Positions 1-10,024 of a stretch of 64,000 nt of DNA are shown in pieces. The position numbers and the translations under genes are program-made. The notes beneath the pieces are model-generated. The model made no database searches. It was not told the DNA's origin and saw only the letters and a list, made by a program, of their open reading frames with translations. Each line of letters begins with the position of its first letter. Within the stretch, counting starts at the first letter, position 1. Source of the stretch: Phragmites australis (lineage: Eukaryota; Streptophyta; Magnoliopsida; Poales; Poaceae); assembly GCF_958298935.1 (NCBI RefSeq), contig NC_084941.1, forward strand, positions 15,040,001-15,104,000, written 5' to 3'.

Positions 1-589
1 TGGTTTAGTGTTTGCTCAAGTAACCTAAGTAAGGACCGATTCGTGGAGCGACCACCCAAGAAGTAACGTACCAACCACGAGGCTGATATGGGTAAGGTGT
101 GACATACTGATTAGAGTCTGTCCAGTGTGCGTTGGGTCAGCACAAAAGGGGGCTTCTGGGTAGGAGCTTTGCTTGCGTAAAACCTGGCGGTGAAACCTAG
201 TGGGCAGACATGCACTGGATTAGTCTCTGGTTAGTGAAAAGTGTCATACAGCGATTCTTGGCGGCACACCACTGGCGTGTGTTAAGTGTCTTGCAAACAC
301 GGCAACATGGAATTCACTGACTCGTGGGTAAAGTTGGACAAGCTCTGCAGTACTAGGTGAGATATGCACCGTCTAATCTGAGACCCATTGCACAACTTCA
401 CCGTCTCTTGGTTGACATTTCCGCCACTCACCGGAGCTCCGCGACCACCCACGCACCGAACTGCCGCTGCTCAGACCGTGCACCACCGTGCCCAGCTTGC
501 CATCGCCGTTGTCCAGGCCAAAGCTGAGCTAGGTGAGATATGCACCGTCTGATCTGAATCGTAGGGTTGAGATCGCGTACCCCTTTGTT
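1..589 (+). mobile_element. diverged LTR fragments, Tekay-like family, cut by window edge
   Basis: Bases 33-350 are recognisably related to bases 1333-1650 of the neighbouring LTR: shared blocks are AAGGACCGATTC, a GATATGGGTAAGG-type block, CACAAAAGGGGG, GCGGTGAAAC and ACTCGTGGG. This is therefore a second, more diverged copy of the same LTR region lying directly upstream. Between 353 and 557 a block of about 28 bp (CTAGGTGAGATATGCACC...) occurs twice, 175-176 bp apart. No coding frame is convincing. The left end is missing, so it is unclear whether this is part of the same LTR or an older nested fragment. Confidence 0.5.
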
Positions 590-2285
590 TTTGTGTAATC
601 AGTCCACCGTGGACCATGGACCAGCCCTTAGGCTGTGGTCCATGGGTCCGTGGACTTTTCCATGAGTTTTTCAATAGAAAAATAATTCTATTTTGATTTA
701 TGGCGTCATAAATAAGATATTCTCGAAAATAAAGTAAAATTTGCAGAAAAGCCCCTGGAATTTCAAAAGCTCAATACTTTTTGTTTGTAGCTCTATTTTG
801 GGGGATTTTAATGCTCAAATGTTTATAGCGATGTGTAGAATCTTTTTATGAAAGGGTTTTTACCTAGATTTTGTTTTGTTTGGTGTACTGTCCTTAGAGG
901 TTTCTTTTATGTGCTTTTCTGGTCTGTCATTTAGGAGGTGTGCAGTTCGGGAATCTTCAAGAGCAAGCTTTCGTGGACTTTAAGCAACCCTCCGTTGAAG
1001 GCAAGTGTCCTTGATCATTTTACCCCTGTTTTAGGATTTCATGTGTAGTTTTATCCTTAAATTGCATGCTTGTTTAAATGGAATCCCACTTTAGGGTTTA
1101 CTAGTTTTGTATGACAATTCCTTGTCGCCGTTGATGGATCATGGGGTAAAATGGGTAATTTTTGCTAGTGCAGTCATAAGTTGGGGAACTGTTAATATTG
1201 ACTAATGAACTATGCAACAAGAAATCGGGTAGTGGTAATCTTGTAGCAACTTGGTATAGGGATCCTAAAGGATGGTTGGTTTGAGGTGGTGCTTTTATAG
1301 CAAGTTTGTGATTGTTCCTGTGTGGGATCATAAGGACCGATTCTTGAACATGTAACCAAGTGAATCTGCACAACCACAAGGCCTATATGGGTATGGCCTA
1401 GCCAAGTAATTAGCCACCCCTGTAACTTTGTGGGCACCGTTGGAAGGTTAAGTGGCACAAGAGGGGGATTCTGCAACAATGTAATCGTCTGTTAGCGGTG
1501 AAACTTTAGTGGATGCCTGCAAGTTGGTGGGAGCTTTGTAAAGGCCTTGTAGTGAGACCCTGACTCCACATCCTGGAAGTGTGAAGCAACACGGGAATCA
1601 CGACTCGTGGGGAAAGCTGTGCAGACTCTGCAGAGTATCAATCTGGTTGATCACCCGTGCTCACAAACAAGAGCGAACTTGGACTTCTTCAGGATTAGAT
1701 GGGATCAGAGTTTGGTATGGTTGGTCAGGTAGCCGACTAATGGAATTACCTGGTGAGTCTTGGTTGTCGGATGGAATCCGATGAGTGAATTCTTTTGTTT
1801 CAGTTGGGTCTTCACGCCTAGGAAATAGGTTGCCGGTTGTTGAAGTCATAGGTCATAGTTGCTTATTGCAGTTAATCCTGTGTCTATCCTTTCCTTGACT
1901 TGAGCCCCATAGCATGTTTTCCCTCCACTTGCGTAGTACGTTTTTGTACGCACACTGTTTCCCTTCTTTTGCATCCTCTTTGCTGATCAGAAGCCGTCGA
2001 TGAAGCTGCTACCTTCAAAGAGGACGATTTCGACTCAGAGTTGTTGTTCTAGGTTGGTGTGCCCCTGGTCGACGCCTGTGGAAGATGGAAGCCCCGCTGG
2101 TGTTGAAGATCTCTTTTGTTCCACTGTGTTTTCGTTTAGGCCCTCGGGTCCTTTTGTAATAAGTTAAATACCATTGCAATGATGGCACTATGATGATACA
2201 CTAATGATGTAGCACATGTATGGAAACTTGATCCTGGCATACATGTGTTGTGCCCGATTTTGTTCCTTCAAAACTGGGTGTTACA
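590..2285 (+). mobile_element. 3' portion of a Ty3/gypsy LTR (same family as 41349-44278)
   Basis: Reading forward, this segment matches the reverse complement of 41349-43090 nearly throughout: GCAGAAAAGCCCCT at 744, AGGGTTTACTAG at 1093, GGTATAGGGATCCTAA near 1253, GTGTGAAGCAACAC near 1580, and GACGCCTGTGGAAGATGGAA near 2072. It ends GGGTGTTACA at 2285, the usual TG...CA-type LTR terminus of grass Tekay/Del/Retrosat2-like elements. The sequence after 2285 has no primer-binding site, so this is a 3' LTR or solo LTR rather than a 5' LTR. The 5' end is unclear or outside the window. Confidence 0.72.
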
Positions 2286-3300
2286 GGGAATCCCCATGTT
2301 CGCCAGTTTGAGGATGGTGGAATGGGATGTGTCACTGGCGTGTTTCTGACTAGATAATGCTTGGATTCATTTAGGATCTTGTGCCCACACCCCAGGCATG
2401 TGCCAAAAGGAGTCTAGGTCATTAACGTGACAGGACATTTGTGAAAGAAAATGAGGTGTTGTTGTGGGATGTTGCCATATGTCGGTGGAATGATTGGGAT
2501 ATGGCCACGGGCCCTCAGAGATTAATGAGGGACACCATGGAGTGATGCCGCGTTGGTTCCACTTCTCCTCCTGGGCGTACATGGCTACTCAGCCCGAATA
2601 TAAAGCTGGAGTCATATGGTTGGATTTACCATCGCCCCACGAGTGAGCACTCAACTTGACTTTGAATATGGCACCATGTTCCTCCCCATCCTCTTCGGAA
2701 ATATCGATGATCTTCATCTGCTTCTACTAGGGCTGGGCTGTCTCGGCCACTAGTGGTGATGCTGGAGGCTGTCTAGCTTCTGTCCCTGTGGGGTGGACAG
2801 CTGCCTGTCGCCCCTGCCCAACCCCTAGTTTAGGAGACTATGCCAGTCGAGATCATCGATATTTCTGATGACGATGAGGAGATCGACTGGGATCTCCTAC
2901 GGAGGGATAGTGATGAGGAGGAGAAGGCTTCAGTGGCGGGGGAGGGGGCGGGAAGAAGCGGGAGGAGGCCCCAATGGTGACTCCTTCGGTTTCTTCTTCG
3001 TCTTACGACAGCTCAGGGGCCGATTATGGCATCAGCTTCCGTGACGGTAGGCCTCGGATGAAGTGCATACGCCGCTCCATGTGCGTCCCCTGCCGGGATC
3101 CGTAGGAGGCGAAGGTAGCCTTCGGGGGTGCTTTGTGGACATCCCTGTTTTGCCGTTCGACTATGGCCCTACCGCGGGCTATAGTTGTCTTTTGCCACCT
3201 TGTACTCTTTCTCCCCCAAGTTTGCTCTTTCAGGGTTTGTGTCCTCTGTAGCAGCCTTTGTACTATTTTGCTTCTTTGTACGCATCTTCCAGATGCACGA
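2286..3300. other. degenerate coding-like sequence, unidentified
   Basis: No intact gene. One forward frame from about 2295 to 2700 gives protein-like blocks broken by several stops. From 2842 a short acidic stretch beginning MPVEIIDISDDDEEIDWDLL reads until a stop near 2977. The part around 3240-3320 resembles an untranslated tail. It could be a decayed retrotransposon accessory frame or a pseudogene. I do not recognise the family and assign no function. Confidence 0.3.
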
Positions 3301-3301
3301 T

Positions 3302-3805
3302 TTATTTAATAATATAATTTGGACCTTTGGGGGCGAATGTATCTTTTTTTGGGTTGAAGTGTAAGGGGATCCTTCGAGCAGGGGATCGCAAGCGGCAATC
3401 TTTACCGTATATTTTTCTGGTTTTGTACTCATGAGCATAAGGTTGGCATGGATCTTTTAGAATATATACTCTTTGAACTGCATCTTGACCATTGATATCA
3501 TAGCTTGGAATAGACACCCTTAAGCTTGGATCATGTTCGAGATGATTAACATCATAAACTAGAGGTGGTTCTTGTTCTTAAGTTGTCCCTTGAGCCACAA
3601 CCGGAAGCATAGATGGTTCTTTTTCTTTTGTTTGTCCTTGAGCCACAATCGGAACCAAAGGTGGTTCTTGTTCTTGAGTTTGCCCTTGAGCCACAACCGG
3701 AACAAAAGATAGTTCTTGTTCTTGAGTTTGCACTTCAGCTGCAATCTTTTTTGTCTTTGCTTCATGTTTCCAAAAAAGCGACGCAATATCTCTGTTCTTT
3801 TTCAT
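3302..3805 (-). pseudogene. hAT-superfamily transposase N-terminus (TTF-type zinc finger), truncated
   Basis: Read on the minus strand, one frame runs from the Met at 3805 to about 3302 and is interrupted by a single stop near 3577. It begins MKKNRDIASLFWKHEAK, passes through a Gln/Glu-rich repeat, and continues with SIPSYDINGQDAVQRVY and GPCQPYAHEYKTRKIYG-like text (here KDPCQPYAHEYKTRKIYGKD). This is typical of plant TTF-type zinc-finger, hAT-dimerisation transposases. The catalytic and dimerisation domains are absent, so only about 165 codons of a protein normally several times longer survive. The family call comes from recognising the zinc-finger region; nothing suggests activity. Confidence 0.72.
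3567..3758 (-). repeat. 48-bp in-frame tandem repeat inside hAT remnant
   Basis: The block GGTTCTTGTTCTTGAGTTTG...CCACAACCGGAAC recurs at 3567, 3615, 3663 and (as AGTTCTTG) 3711, exactly 48 bp apart each time. The minus-strand translation is a 16-residue repeat of the form VAQGQTQEQEPPLVP. Because 48 is divisible by three the repeat preserved the frame. The premature stop of the pseudogene lies in the copy at 3567-3614. Confidence 0.85.
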
Positions 3806-4850
3806 GTCTTAACAATTCTACAACAATTTCACAAATTTGTAATCAACAACAAGTCTAAACCATATGCATTATGCAATTGTAATTTGTACATCAATTCAAA
3901 GCACACAAATGACAATTGACGCATGTCATAAAACTTACTGCAGCAAGTTTTTCTCTGAACACAAATTGAAGAATGAGGCCAAACCTTTGCTGGCTGCCAC
4001 ACTACTCGAGCCCGACTGGAGACTGCCATATGGTGACGACGCCGGTGCAGCGGTGTGCCCTGTGGCTACCCTCTTCGGCTCCCTGCCACAATGTCACCTG
4101 CAGCCTGCCCCCGCCGTGCACCTGCCCGCCGCCTAGTGTGACGTAGCTTTCTCGTCCGCCCACCACAGCCGCATGCTTAGGGCTAATCGGTTACTCGGGT
4201 TTGAACGTTCGGGCGTTCCAGCTGTCGTACACACTACATGGCAACATGATGATGGGCCTAAAAATTTGTGGCCAAGAGTCCATGTAGTACTAAGCCTACT
4301 TGGACTACTAACTGGGTCCGCCCATGGTGAGAAATCTTGAATGGAAAAGAAAGAATCGACTTACTAGTAGAAACAAATCGACGGAGATGGCATCAGCTTG
4401 CGACGGAGGCAACAGGACGTTAAGCTTCTCAGCGGTGGACTACAGCAGTTGCACAACACGAATGTATCGAGCAACAGATTAGTAACAGAACTTATTAGCT
4501 AGGCCATTGGGAAGCTGAGGTATGCACATACTTGCAAGGCTCTTGCCCAATAGTCATGATCCCGACACCTCTCCTCTACCTCCCGCTCGACCCTCTTGAG
4601 CCAGGCCACCAGAAAGGTCTACTCCTCTACAGCCAGTGGCGGCAGCGATGATTCAGGCACCGGCACATCCTCTATAATGGAAAACCCACGTGTTTAGCCT
4701 AAGGTGTGGAAGAAACACCTGGTTTTGGTCAGCTCGGGGGCTTGGAGACGTGATTGAGCTGGAGTAGCAGGTGTATGGTTGTCGCACAGATTTGACAGCG
4801 ACGGAGATGGCTACATTGTGTGTGCACGAGGCAGCAAAGTTTTCCAAAAT
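3806..4850. other. no recognisable gene
   Basis: I see no supported gene or element boundary here. The GC-rich 3990-4140 part gives short open frames in several phases without family resemblance. The stretch ends at the TG of the copia LTR at 4851, preceded by AAAAT, the candidate left flank of that insertion. Confidence 0.4.
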
Positions 4851-5470
4851 TGTTAGATGACATGTCTTGGCCACGCTTTAGAGTTCCATTTTGTCATGCA
4901 CCGCGTGGGGTCAGGCGTAGCTACAATCAAGCACATGCAGATCCTCCAATCACCAGGGATACTTCTGTTGGTGTTTGATCTCGGCTCTATTATGGACAAT
5001 GAGAGACCAAGTCCTAAGGGGGACGACATCCTTGACGTATGCACCCTGATTGGGAGCGCAACTAACACAATGGCTGCGGTCCCACCCTGTGCAACACTAT
5101 AAAACAGACGAGGGGGAGTCCAGCAGTGGAGTACAGATCAACTCATGCAAGTTTAAGCCGCCCAGCCTCATATCTAAAATCCTAAACCGATCCTCAAGCA
5201 TACTGTTAATGGGGTTAAGGCTACCACTGCCATCGACGGCGACGTCAGCTACATCAGCACACCGGCAATGACTTCTATGCCTATACATCTACTCTGAGCA
5301 AGCTGGCAACTATCCCCATTAACAGAACACTTTTGCCAGCATCTCCATTCCGATCATGTCATGAGCTAATGGCATCTCTGGGCTCTAGTAAGTCAATTAC
5401 ACTTCCATTTTAGGGGTTTTGATCTTAGGGCTAGTGTTGATGATGTTTCATTGAAGAATTAAGTCTAACA
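4851..5470 (+). mobile_element. Ty1/copia-type LTR (5' LTR)
   Basis: The segment starts TGTTAGATGACATG and ends GTCTAACA, giving complementary termini TGTTAGA/TCTAACA, and is followed two bases later by a tRNA-iMet-type primer-binding site. That order marks it as a 5' LTR of 620 bp on the plus strand. A TATA-like box (CTATAAAA) lies near 5098. Its first ~115 bp match the LTR at 49974, which directly follows a copia RNase H, supporting the copia assignment. Confidence 0.75.
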
Positions 5471-5472
5471 TT

Positions 5473-5485
5473 TGGCATCAGAGCC
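5473..5485 (+). promoter_or_regulatory. primer-binding site, initiator-Met tRNA type
   Basis: TGGCATCAGAGCC differs by one base from TGGTATCAGAGCC, the complement of the plant initiator methionine tRNA 3' end, and lies two bases after the LTR end at 5470. It would prime minus-strand DNA synthesis of the copia element. Confidence 0.75.
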
Positions 5486-6110
5486 GTGCTAGCCTTAATC
5501 AAAACCAAATAAGTTTAATTATGTTAGTTTATGACTGGATGATGCTAATTAATAATCATTTAGTCCTAATTGTGATTGGCTTAGTTGAATTAGTTGTCAA
5601 TTATGTGTTTTTAAGATCAATTAGGCTCAGGTTAATGCAATTAGGTCACTGATATGTGCATGCACTCGAGTTTTGGATCTTTTTATGTCTTAATTGCCCT
5701 TGGCATAGTCCAATTAGTTTTAATCTGAACCAATTAGAGTTAGTTAATGTCTAATTATGCTTATTTTGTTCATGATTAGTGTCGATTAATGACTTTATGC
5801 CTAAATTAGTTCATGTTTTAGAGTTCATTATTGGCGATTAGCCTTATTTGGTTTTGGATCGATGGTGATTAGTCTCTATTAGCTGATTATGTTCATGTTT
5901 AGATGGTTTTAGCTTCAGCTCTGAACAATTAGGCCCTATACTCATGTTTTGATGTATTTTATGCTTTCAGGTATGAGTGCTTGGGACTAATTAGTTTAGA
6001 ATTAATGTTAATTGCTCATGAATTAGATGTTTATCTATTTATGTGGATGTTGATGATGAATAAGGCTTGGGTTTTGGGGAATTTTTGGGCTTGGATCAAG
6101 TCAATTAGGG
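5486..6110 (+). mobile_element. AT-rich untranslated leader of the copia element
   Basis: About 600 bp with many AATTAG/TTAATTAG motifs and no meaningful open frame follow the primer-binding site. By position it is the 5' leader of the copia element. No gag or pol follows: near 6110 the sequence passes into a Ty3/gypsy 3' fragment, so the element is truncated there. Confidence 0.5.
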
Positions 6111-6119
6111 TATATAAAG

Positions 6120-6950
6120 TGATGAGGACATAACTCTATCAGATACGTGCAACACGAATACTCCTCAAGACATGCAAAGGCCAACTACAAGAGCACGTAC
6201 AGAACAATTAAAGTACAAGGTGAAATCGTTCCTCATTGTTCATGCATTCTTAGTAAAAGATGGGATGCTACGAACTTCTTGTGATGTTTTATTGCTTAGA
6301 AATATGAGAGAAGCACCATAACATCATCTAGACATCACCCCTCGAAAGCCAAGTTTAATTGGACTTCAAGTCATCCTCAAGTCATACTCTAAATTCAGTT
6401 CGGATTCTGTGGATAGCACGTCAATAAAATGAGCATAACTTTTACATAAGGAGTCCAATTGAGTTGCACTTGGACTTGCTGGAAAACTTACGATGAGCCC
6501 TTTCTAATGAATCTAGTCTCATAATTGGATTCCTTAGAAATTAGTTAGAGTTAGTGAAAATAATTTGCTATGTCACTGTTTTGGGCTATGTCAGGCCTTG
6601 TAAGCGTGTCCGAGTCCAAATCTTGGTTGTGTGCACCCCTTCCCATGGCCGCATAACCCTAGGTCGACCTCCTCACATTTCTCTTATATATAAGTAGCCA
6701 TCATAGTTTAATCTCAGATTTTGCTTAGATTATTCTATTTTAGACATTTTCGCAGCTTGTTTGCTTTGTGGAACCCTAACTCGAGTTCTTCATTGGTAAT
6801 TAGCAATATTTAGATTGCATATACCGTGTTCTTGCTTTTGTTCTCAACTCACTTGCAGGGAAAACCTTCTTGGCAAGGTCAACCGCATTTGGCACAGTTG
6901 ATAACCATGGAGTATTGGTGTAATGGTTGCGAGGGTTCTTGATTTTCCCT
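6120..6950 (+). mobile_element. Ty3/gypsy pol 3' tail plus LTR-like segment, plus orientation
   Basis: A short forward frame at about 6118-6320 contains NTNTPQ and TRARTEQLKYKVKSFL, resembling the extreme C-terminus of grass Ty3/gypsy polyproteins. It is followed by LTR-like sequence. Bases from about 6580 to 6945 match the reverse complement of 34433-34800 closely: GGCCGCATAACCCTAGGTCG, TTCTTCATTGGTAATTAGC, CTTGGCAAGGTCAACCGC, GGTTGCGAGGGTTCT. The same kind of 3' end thus flanks the E3 pol remnant on both sides, in opposite orientations. Confidence 0.55.
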
Positions 6951-6966
6951 TGTTGGACCCTTTGGA

Positions 6967-7439
6967 TCACCAAAATTGAAACTCCACCAGTCGAAGTATC
7001 TTAAACCTTTCAGAAGATAGGGCCATACTTCCATCAATTTCAATTCTACTAGCATCACATTCTAGCTCAAAAGTCTTACCGAAATCCGGGAGTTGGAGCA
7101 ATGTTGCGTGGGTGAGCTTCTCTTTCAGCAACTTGAATGCCTTTTCTTGTGTAGGACCCCATTTGAAAGCCATTCCTTTTTTTTCAATCGTTTAATGGGG
7201 CAGCAATAGTGCTGAAATCCCACAGAAAGCATCGGTAGAATCCTACAAGACAATGAAAGCTTCTTACCTATGTGACAGTCTGAGGGGTCAGCGAACTCTT
7301 TATGGCTTCATTTTTTTGCTTCATCCATCTCTATACCCTATGGAGTAACAACATAGCCAAGAAAAGAGACCCGATCTGTACAAAAGGTGCACTTTTTGAG
7401 GTTACCAAACAAATGTGCATTTCTTAAAGCCTTAAAAAC
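6967..7439 (-). pseudogene. E3 Ty3/gypsy pol remnant, second half (RT thumb to RNase H)
   Basis: Minus-strand translation beginning at 7439 gives the region just after the RT active site (GNLKKCTFCTDRVSFLGYVV) with a later in-frame stop. After a gap it reaches the RNase H start (QEKAFKLLKEKLTHATLLQL, then FELECDAS). It is the direct continuation of the RT fragment at 34144-34425: the E2 element with its AGCAC duplication sits between them, and the frame matches if E2 and one duplication copy are ignored. It is a chromovirus-like Ty3/gypsy pol, precise lineage uncertain, with further stops and frameshifts before 6967. Confidence 0.75.
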
Positions 7440-7444
7440 AGCAC
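7440..7444. repeat. target-site duplication of E2, left copy (AGCAC)
   Basis: AGCAC directly precedes the E2 terminus (TATTGGAG...) and is repeated at 34139-34143 directly after the other E2 terminus (...CCCCAACA). The 5-bp length fits Ty3/gypsy integration. Confidence 0.9.
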
Positions 7445-7618
7445 TATTGGAGCAAGAGTTCGTCTTGCCCCATCAAGTACAACGTGAGTTTCTTCTAAGG
7501 AGGAGATTCAAGCATGGAGACGAAATTTGAGAGGAAGGAACACCACAAATGTATTGATAGTAGAAAAATAGATCAGTCTAGGGGGGAAGTATCACAACGT
7601 GGTTTAGCACTTGGGCAC

Positions 7619-8924
7619 TGTCGATGGGTGAACACCGCAAGCGGGGATCCTAAGGGACCCCCTTTGAGATTCGGCCGGGGGGCTGATTCTGGATCTACCT
7701 CGTACGTGGATTTAATGCGAATATATGAGATCTAGGCGGGACGGATGATCGTCGGCTAGTGAGAGTAAATGCTCAAGGGATTTTAGACAGGTTCGGACCG
7801 CACAGAGCGTAATACTCTACTCCTGTGTGTATGATATGCTATTAAATGCTTTGGGAATGCCTTTCTCTGGATCTCTTATGTTACAAGGGATTTTGTCTAA
7901 GTCTAGAGCTTCGGTCTTCGAGTGCCGATCTCTCTGAGCTTCTACTTGGCTTGGATTTCTCCGACTTTCAGCTATGTGCTAGAGCTTGTTCTTCAAAGCT
8001 TGCCTTTCTATGAAGCGCACCCCCCTTTTATCCTGTCGGGGGAGGCTCGGCGTGCCCAGAACGGGGGCACGAGTTCCAATGAGTCATAAATGGAAAGCAA
8101 CCGTCATGGGCCTGTAGTTTGATGTTACAGGGGGTTGAAAATGCGCCTTCAGCCAGTCCCGTCACCCATTATGCCTATCTTTAGCAGATGCAGGGGGCCC
8201 ACCGGGCAACCGCCGAACTGCCTCGCATGCCCTCTCGGTCAGAGCAGATCTGACACAGTAGGGGGACAGCGATATGCCTCAAGCCCAGCAACGATATCTC
8301 CAAGCCGTTTCCCTTATGGGCCGCGCAGGGTGACGTGTGATGGGACCCGTCGCATTAAATGTCCCCACACCTTCCTGCCAGGCGGTGGCAGGAACTGACG
8401 TACTCAGTACGACAGGAGTAGGGGGAGTGATTAGAAGTGACTGGCCATGCTCTCTCTTTAAATGCAGCATCGGGCCTCCCACCGATTGACACCTCATCGT
8501 TGAGCTCTTGTAGGGTCCACTGGCAAAGGGCTTCTCAGGTCCTCAGGGACCACTGTTCATGGCCCCAAGCGCCCTCTCCCGGATAATTCTCTTCTTGGGT
8601 CCTTGGGGAACTACGGGTACTCGGGGACCACTGTTCATGGCCCCAAGCACCCCTCCTGAAACTGGCTCTTCTCGGGTCCTCAGGGAACTACGGGTACTCG
8701 GGGACCACTGTTCATGGCCTCAAGCACCCCTCCCGGAACTGGATCTTCTCGGGTCCTCGGGGAACTACGGGTACTCGAGGACCACTGTTCATGGCCCCGA
8801 GCACCCCTCCTGGAACTGCCTCTTCTCGGCCCCTGGGGAGATGGTCCCCGAGGGAAGGCACCATATGGCATTCTGCTGCCTTGGCTTGAGGACTCAGGGA
8901 CCCCTGGTTCCCATGTCACCGACA
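7619..8924. mobile_element. solo LTR inserted in E2 3' LTR
   Basis: TGTCGATGGGTG... to ...TCACCGACA, 1306 bp, flanked on both sides by GGCAC (7614-7618 and 8925-8929). The uninterrupted site is visible in the E2 5' LTR near 33408-33412 (GGGCACCTTTGTATACT). TG...CA ends, a 5-bp duplication and no coding capacity make this a solo LTR formed by LTR-LTR recombination. It belongs to a family different from E1 and E2. Short open frames in its 3' third are by-products of tandem repeats. Confidence 0.85.
8532..8840 (+). repeat. 77-bp tandem repeat in the solo LTR, about 4 copies
   Basis: GACCACTGTTCATGGCC occurs at 8548, 8626, 8703 and 8780 (spacing 78, 77, 77), each followed by AAGC(A/G)CCC(C/T)TC and a CTTCTCGGGTCCT block. 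The period is not a multiple of three, so open frames here switch phase and do not code. Confidence 0.85.
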
Positions 8925-9289
8925 GGCACCTTTATGTACTATGTATTGCCTTGAGTGTAGTCCTTGTGACATCTCCTTCCCAGATGACCACAACCCCCTA
9001 TTTATAGGGTGGGATGTAGCTTAGTATACAAGTTATCATGATATAAAAATATCTAGGACCTAACCGAATTACTGGGCCTTATCCCGAATAACTACTTTTT
9101 ACCCTGCATAGAGGATAAATATCTACCATAGTAACTATTATGGTGCCTTCACCCTGAGAGGTGAGCCGGTCACCAGTTGCGGCCTAGTGCCGCGCTGTCA
9201 GGGGTGTCAGGATAACCTCCATTGTACTAGGGTGTTAGGGAGGCATCCACTAACCTAGGTATTTAATGCGGTCACTTCCTTGCAGGAAA

Positions 9290-9491
9290 AGGATGACCGG
9301 CGTTCCCCTTCCAGCCAATCTTTCTTTAGGCTTGATGACTCACCCTGTAGTCTTTGGGAAGCCTGCCCGAGCCCTAAAGATGGGGGCTTAAGGATGACCG
9401 GCGTTCCCCTTCCAGCCAATCTTTCTTTAGGCTTGATGACTCACCCTGTAGTCTTTGGGAAGCCTGCCCGAGCCCTAAAGATGGGGGCTTC
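9290..9491 (-). repeat. 101-bp exact tandem duplication in E2 3' LTR
   Basis: AGGATGACCGGCGTTCCCC... at 9290-9390 is repeated at 9391-9491 with only the last base different. The E2 5' LTR has a single copy (from about 33776). The duplication therefore arose after E2 inserted, and the near identity says it is recent or the region has been homogenised. Confidence 0.9.
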
Positions 9492-9640
9492 GGGAGACAT
9501 AGCTCCGAGAGATGGAGGCTTCGGAAGGCATGGCTCTGGGAGATGGAGGCTTCAGGAGGCATGGCTCCAGGAGATGGAGGCTTCAGGAGGCATGGCTCCA
9601 GGAGATGGAGGCTTCAGGAGGCATGGCTCCCTGGGCATGG
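9480..9640 (-). repeat. 31-bp tandem repeat in Tat LTR
   Basis: GATGGAGGCTTC(A/G)GGAGGCATG-type units start at 9511, 9542, 9573 and 9604, 31 bp apart. Related units occur in the E2 5' LTR (33865-34075) and, reverse-complemented, as the CCTCCCGAAGGCTCAG units in the E1 LTRs, so the repeat is a family feature of this LTR. Confidence 0.8.
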
Positions 9641-9690
9641 GCTAGCTGAGCCATGGGGTCGTCAGGGGTCCTTAACAATGACCCCCAAAA

Positions 9691-10019
9691 GTAGCCCCTC
9701 ACGAGGGTTGCCAACCGAGTGGTCAGGTCCACGGTTCTTTCAGAGCAGGGCCTCCAGCGGTCCCTGGCTTTGTCGTTGCTGGCTCATAGTCCCAAGTATC
9801 GCTTGGCTTGTCTTGGAGGATTCGATCCACTTGATCTAGACTATTCGTTTGATGACGTTTGTGATAAGGGGAATTGAATACGCCTTGTGAAGAAAGACAT
9901 GATTATGCCCTATTAGGCAGATGTGGGACGCGTGGCGTCTTGTAGTTGGGGGGTCGCGGGGGGGGGGGGGGGGGCAGTTCCGCTCCCCCATGATCATGGC
10001 CTGGTAGCGAACGGACATG
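9691..10019 (-). mobile_element. E2 internal 3' segment cut off by E1
   Basis: This stretch matches, in reverse complement, bases 21640-21947 of E1 just upstream of its 3' LTR (shared: GGCCCTGCTCTGAA, AGACAAGCCAAGC, CATGGGGGAGCG-like block). It is the 3' untranslated part of E2 stranded on the far side of E1. It contains a run of 17 G at 9958-9974 that in E1 is only a short C/G block. Confidence 0.8.
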
Positions 10020-10024
10020 GCATG
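10020..10024. repeat. target-site duplication of E1, left copy (GCATG)
   Basis: GCATG precedes the TGTTGGGGG start of E1 at 10025 and recurs at 22889-22893 directly after its CTGCAACA end. Confidence 0.9.

Larger units (their letters stand above)
7445..9690 (-). mobile_element. E2 3' LTR (interrupted by solo LTR)
   Basis: In element orientation it begins ...GGGGGTCATTG at 9690 and ends CTCTTGCTCCAATA at 7445. It matches the E2 5' LTR at 33244-34138 except for an insertion (7619-8924 plus one duplication copy) and a 101-bp tandem duplication at 9290-9491. TATA box TATAAATAG (minus strand) near 9000. The polypurine tract GAGGGGCTAC lies just outside at 9691-9700. The terminal TG/CA bases are decayed. 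Confidence 0.85.

Noticed and set aside
2842..2980. Short acidic protein starting MPVEIIDISDD as a real gene
   Set aside because: Only about 45 codons before a stop, no upstream signals, and low-complexity acidic composition.
8559..9007. Overlapping open frames of 131 and 97 codons on the plus strand and 79 on the minus strand
   Set aside because: They lie on the 77-bp tandem repeat in the solo LTR; the period shifts phase at each unit, and the peptides are repeats of the same DNA in different frames.
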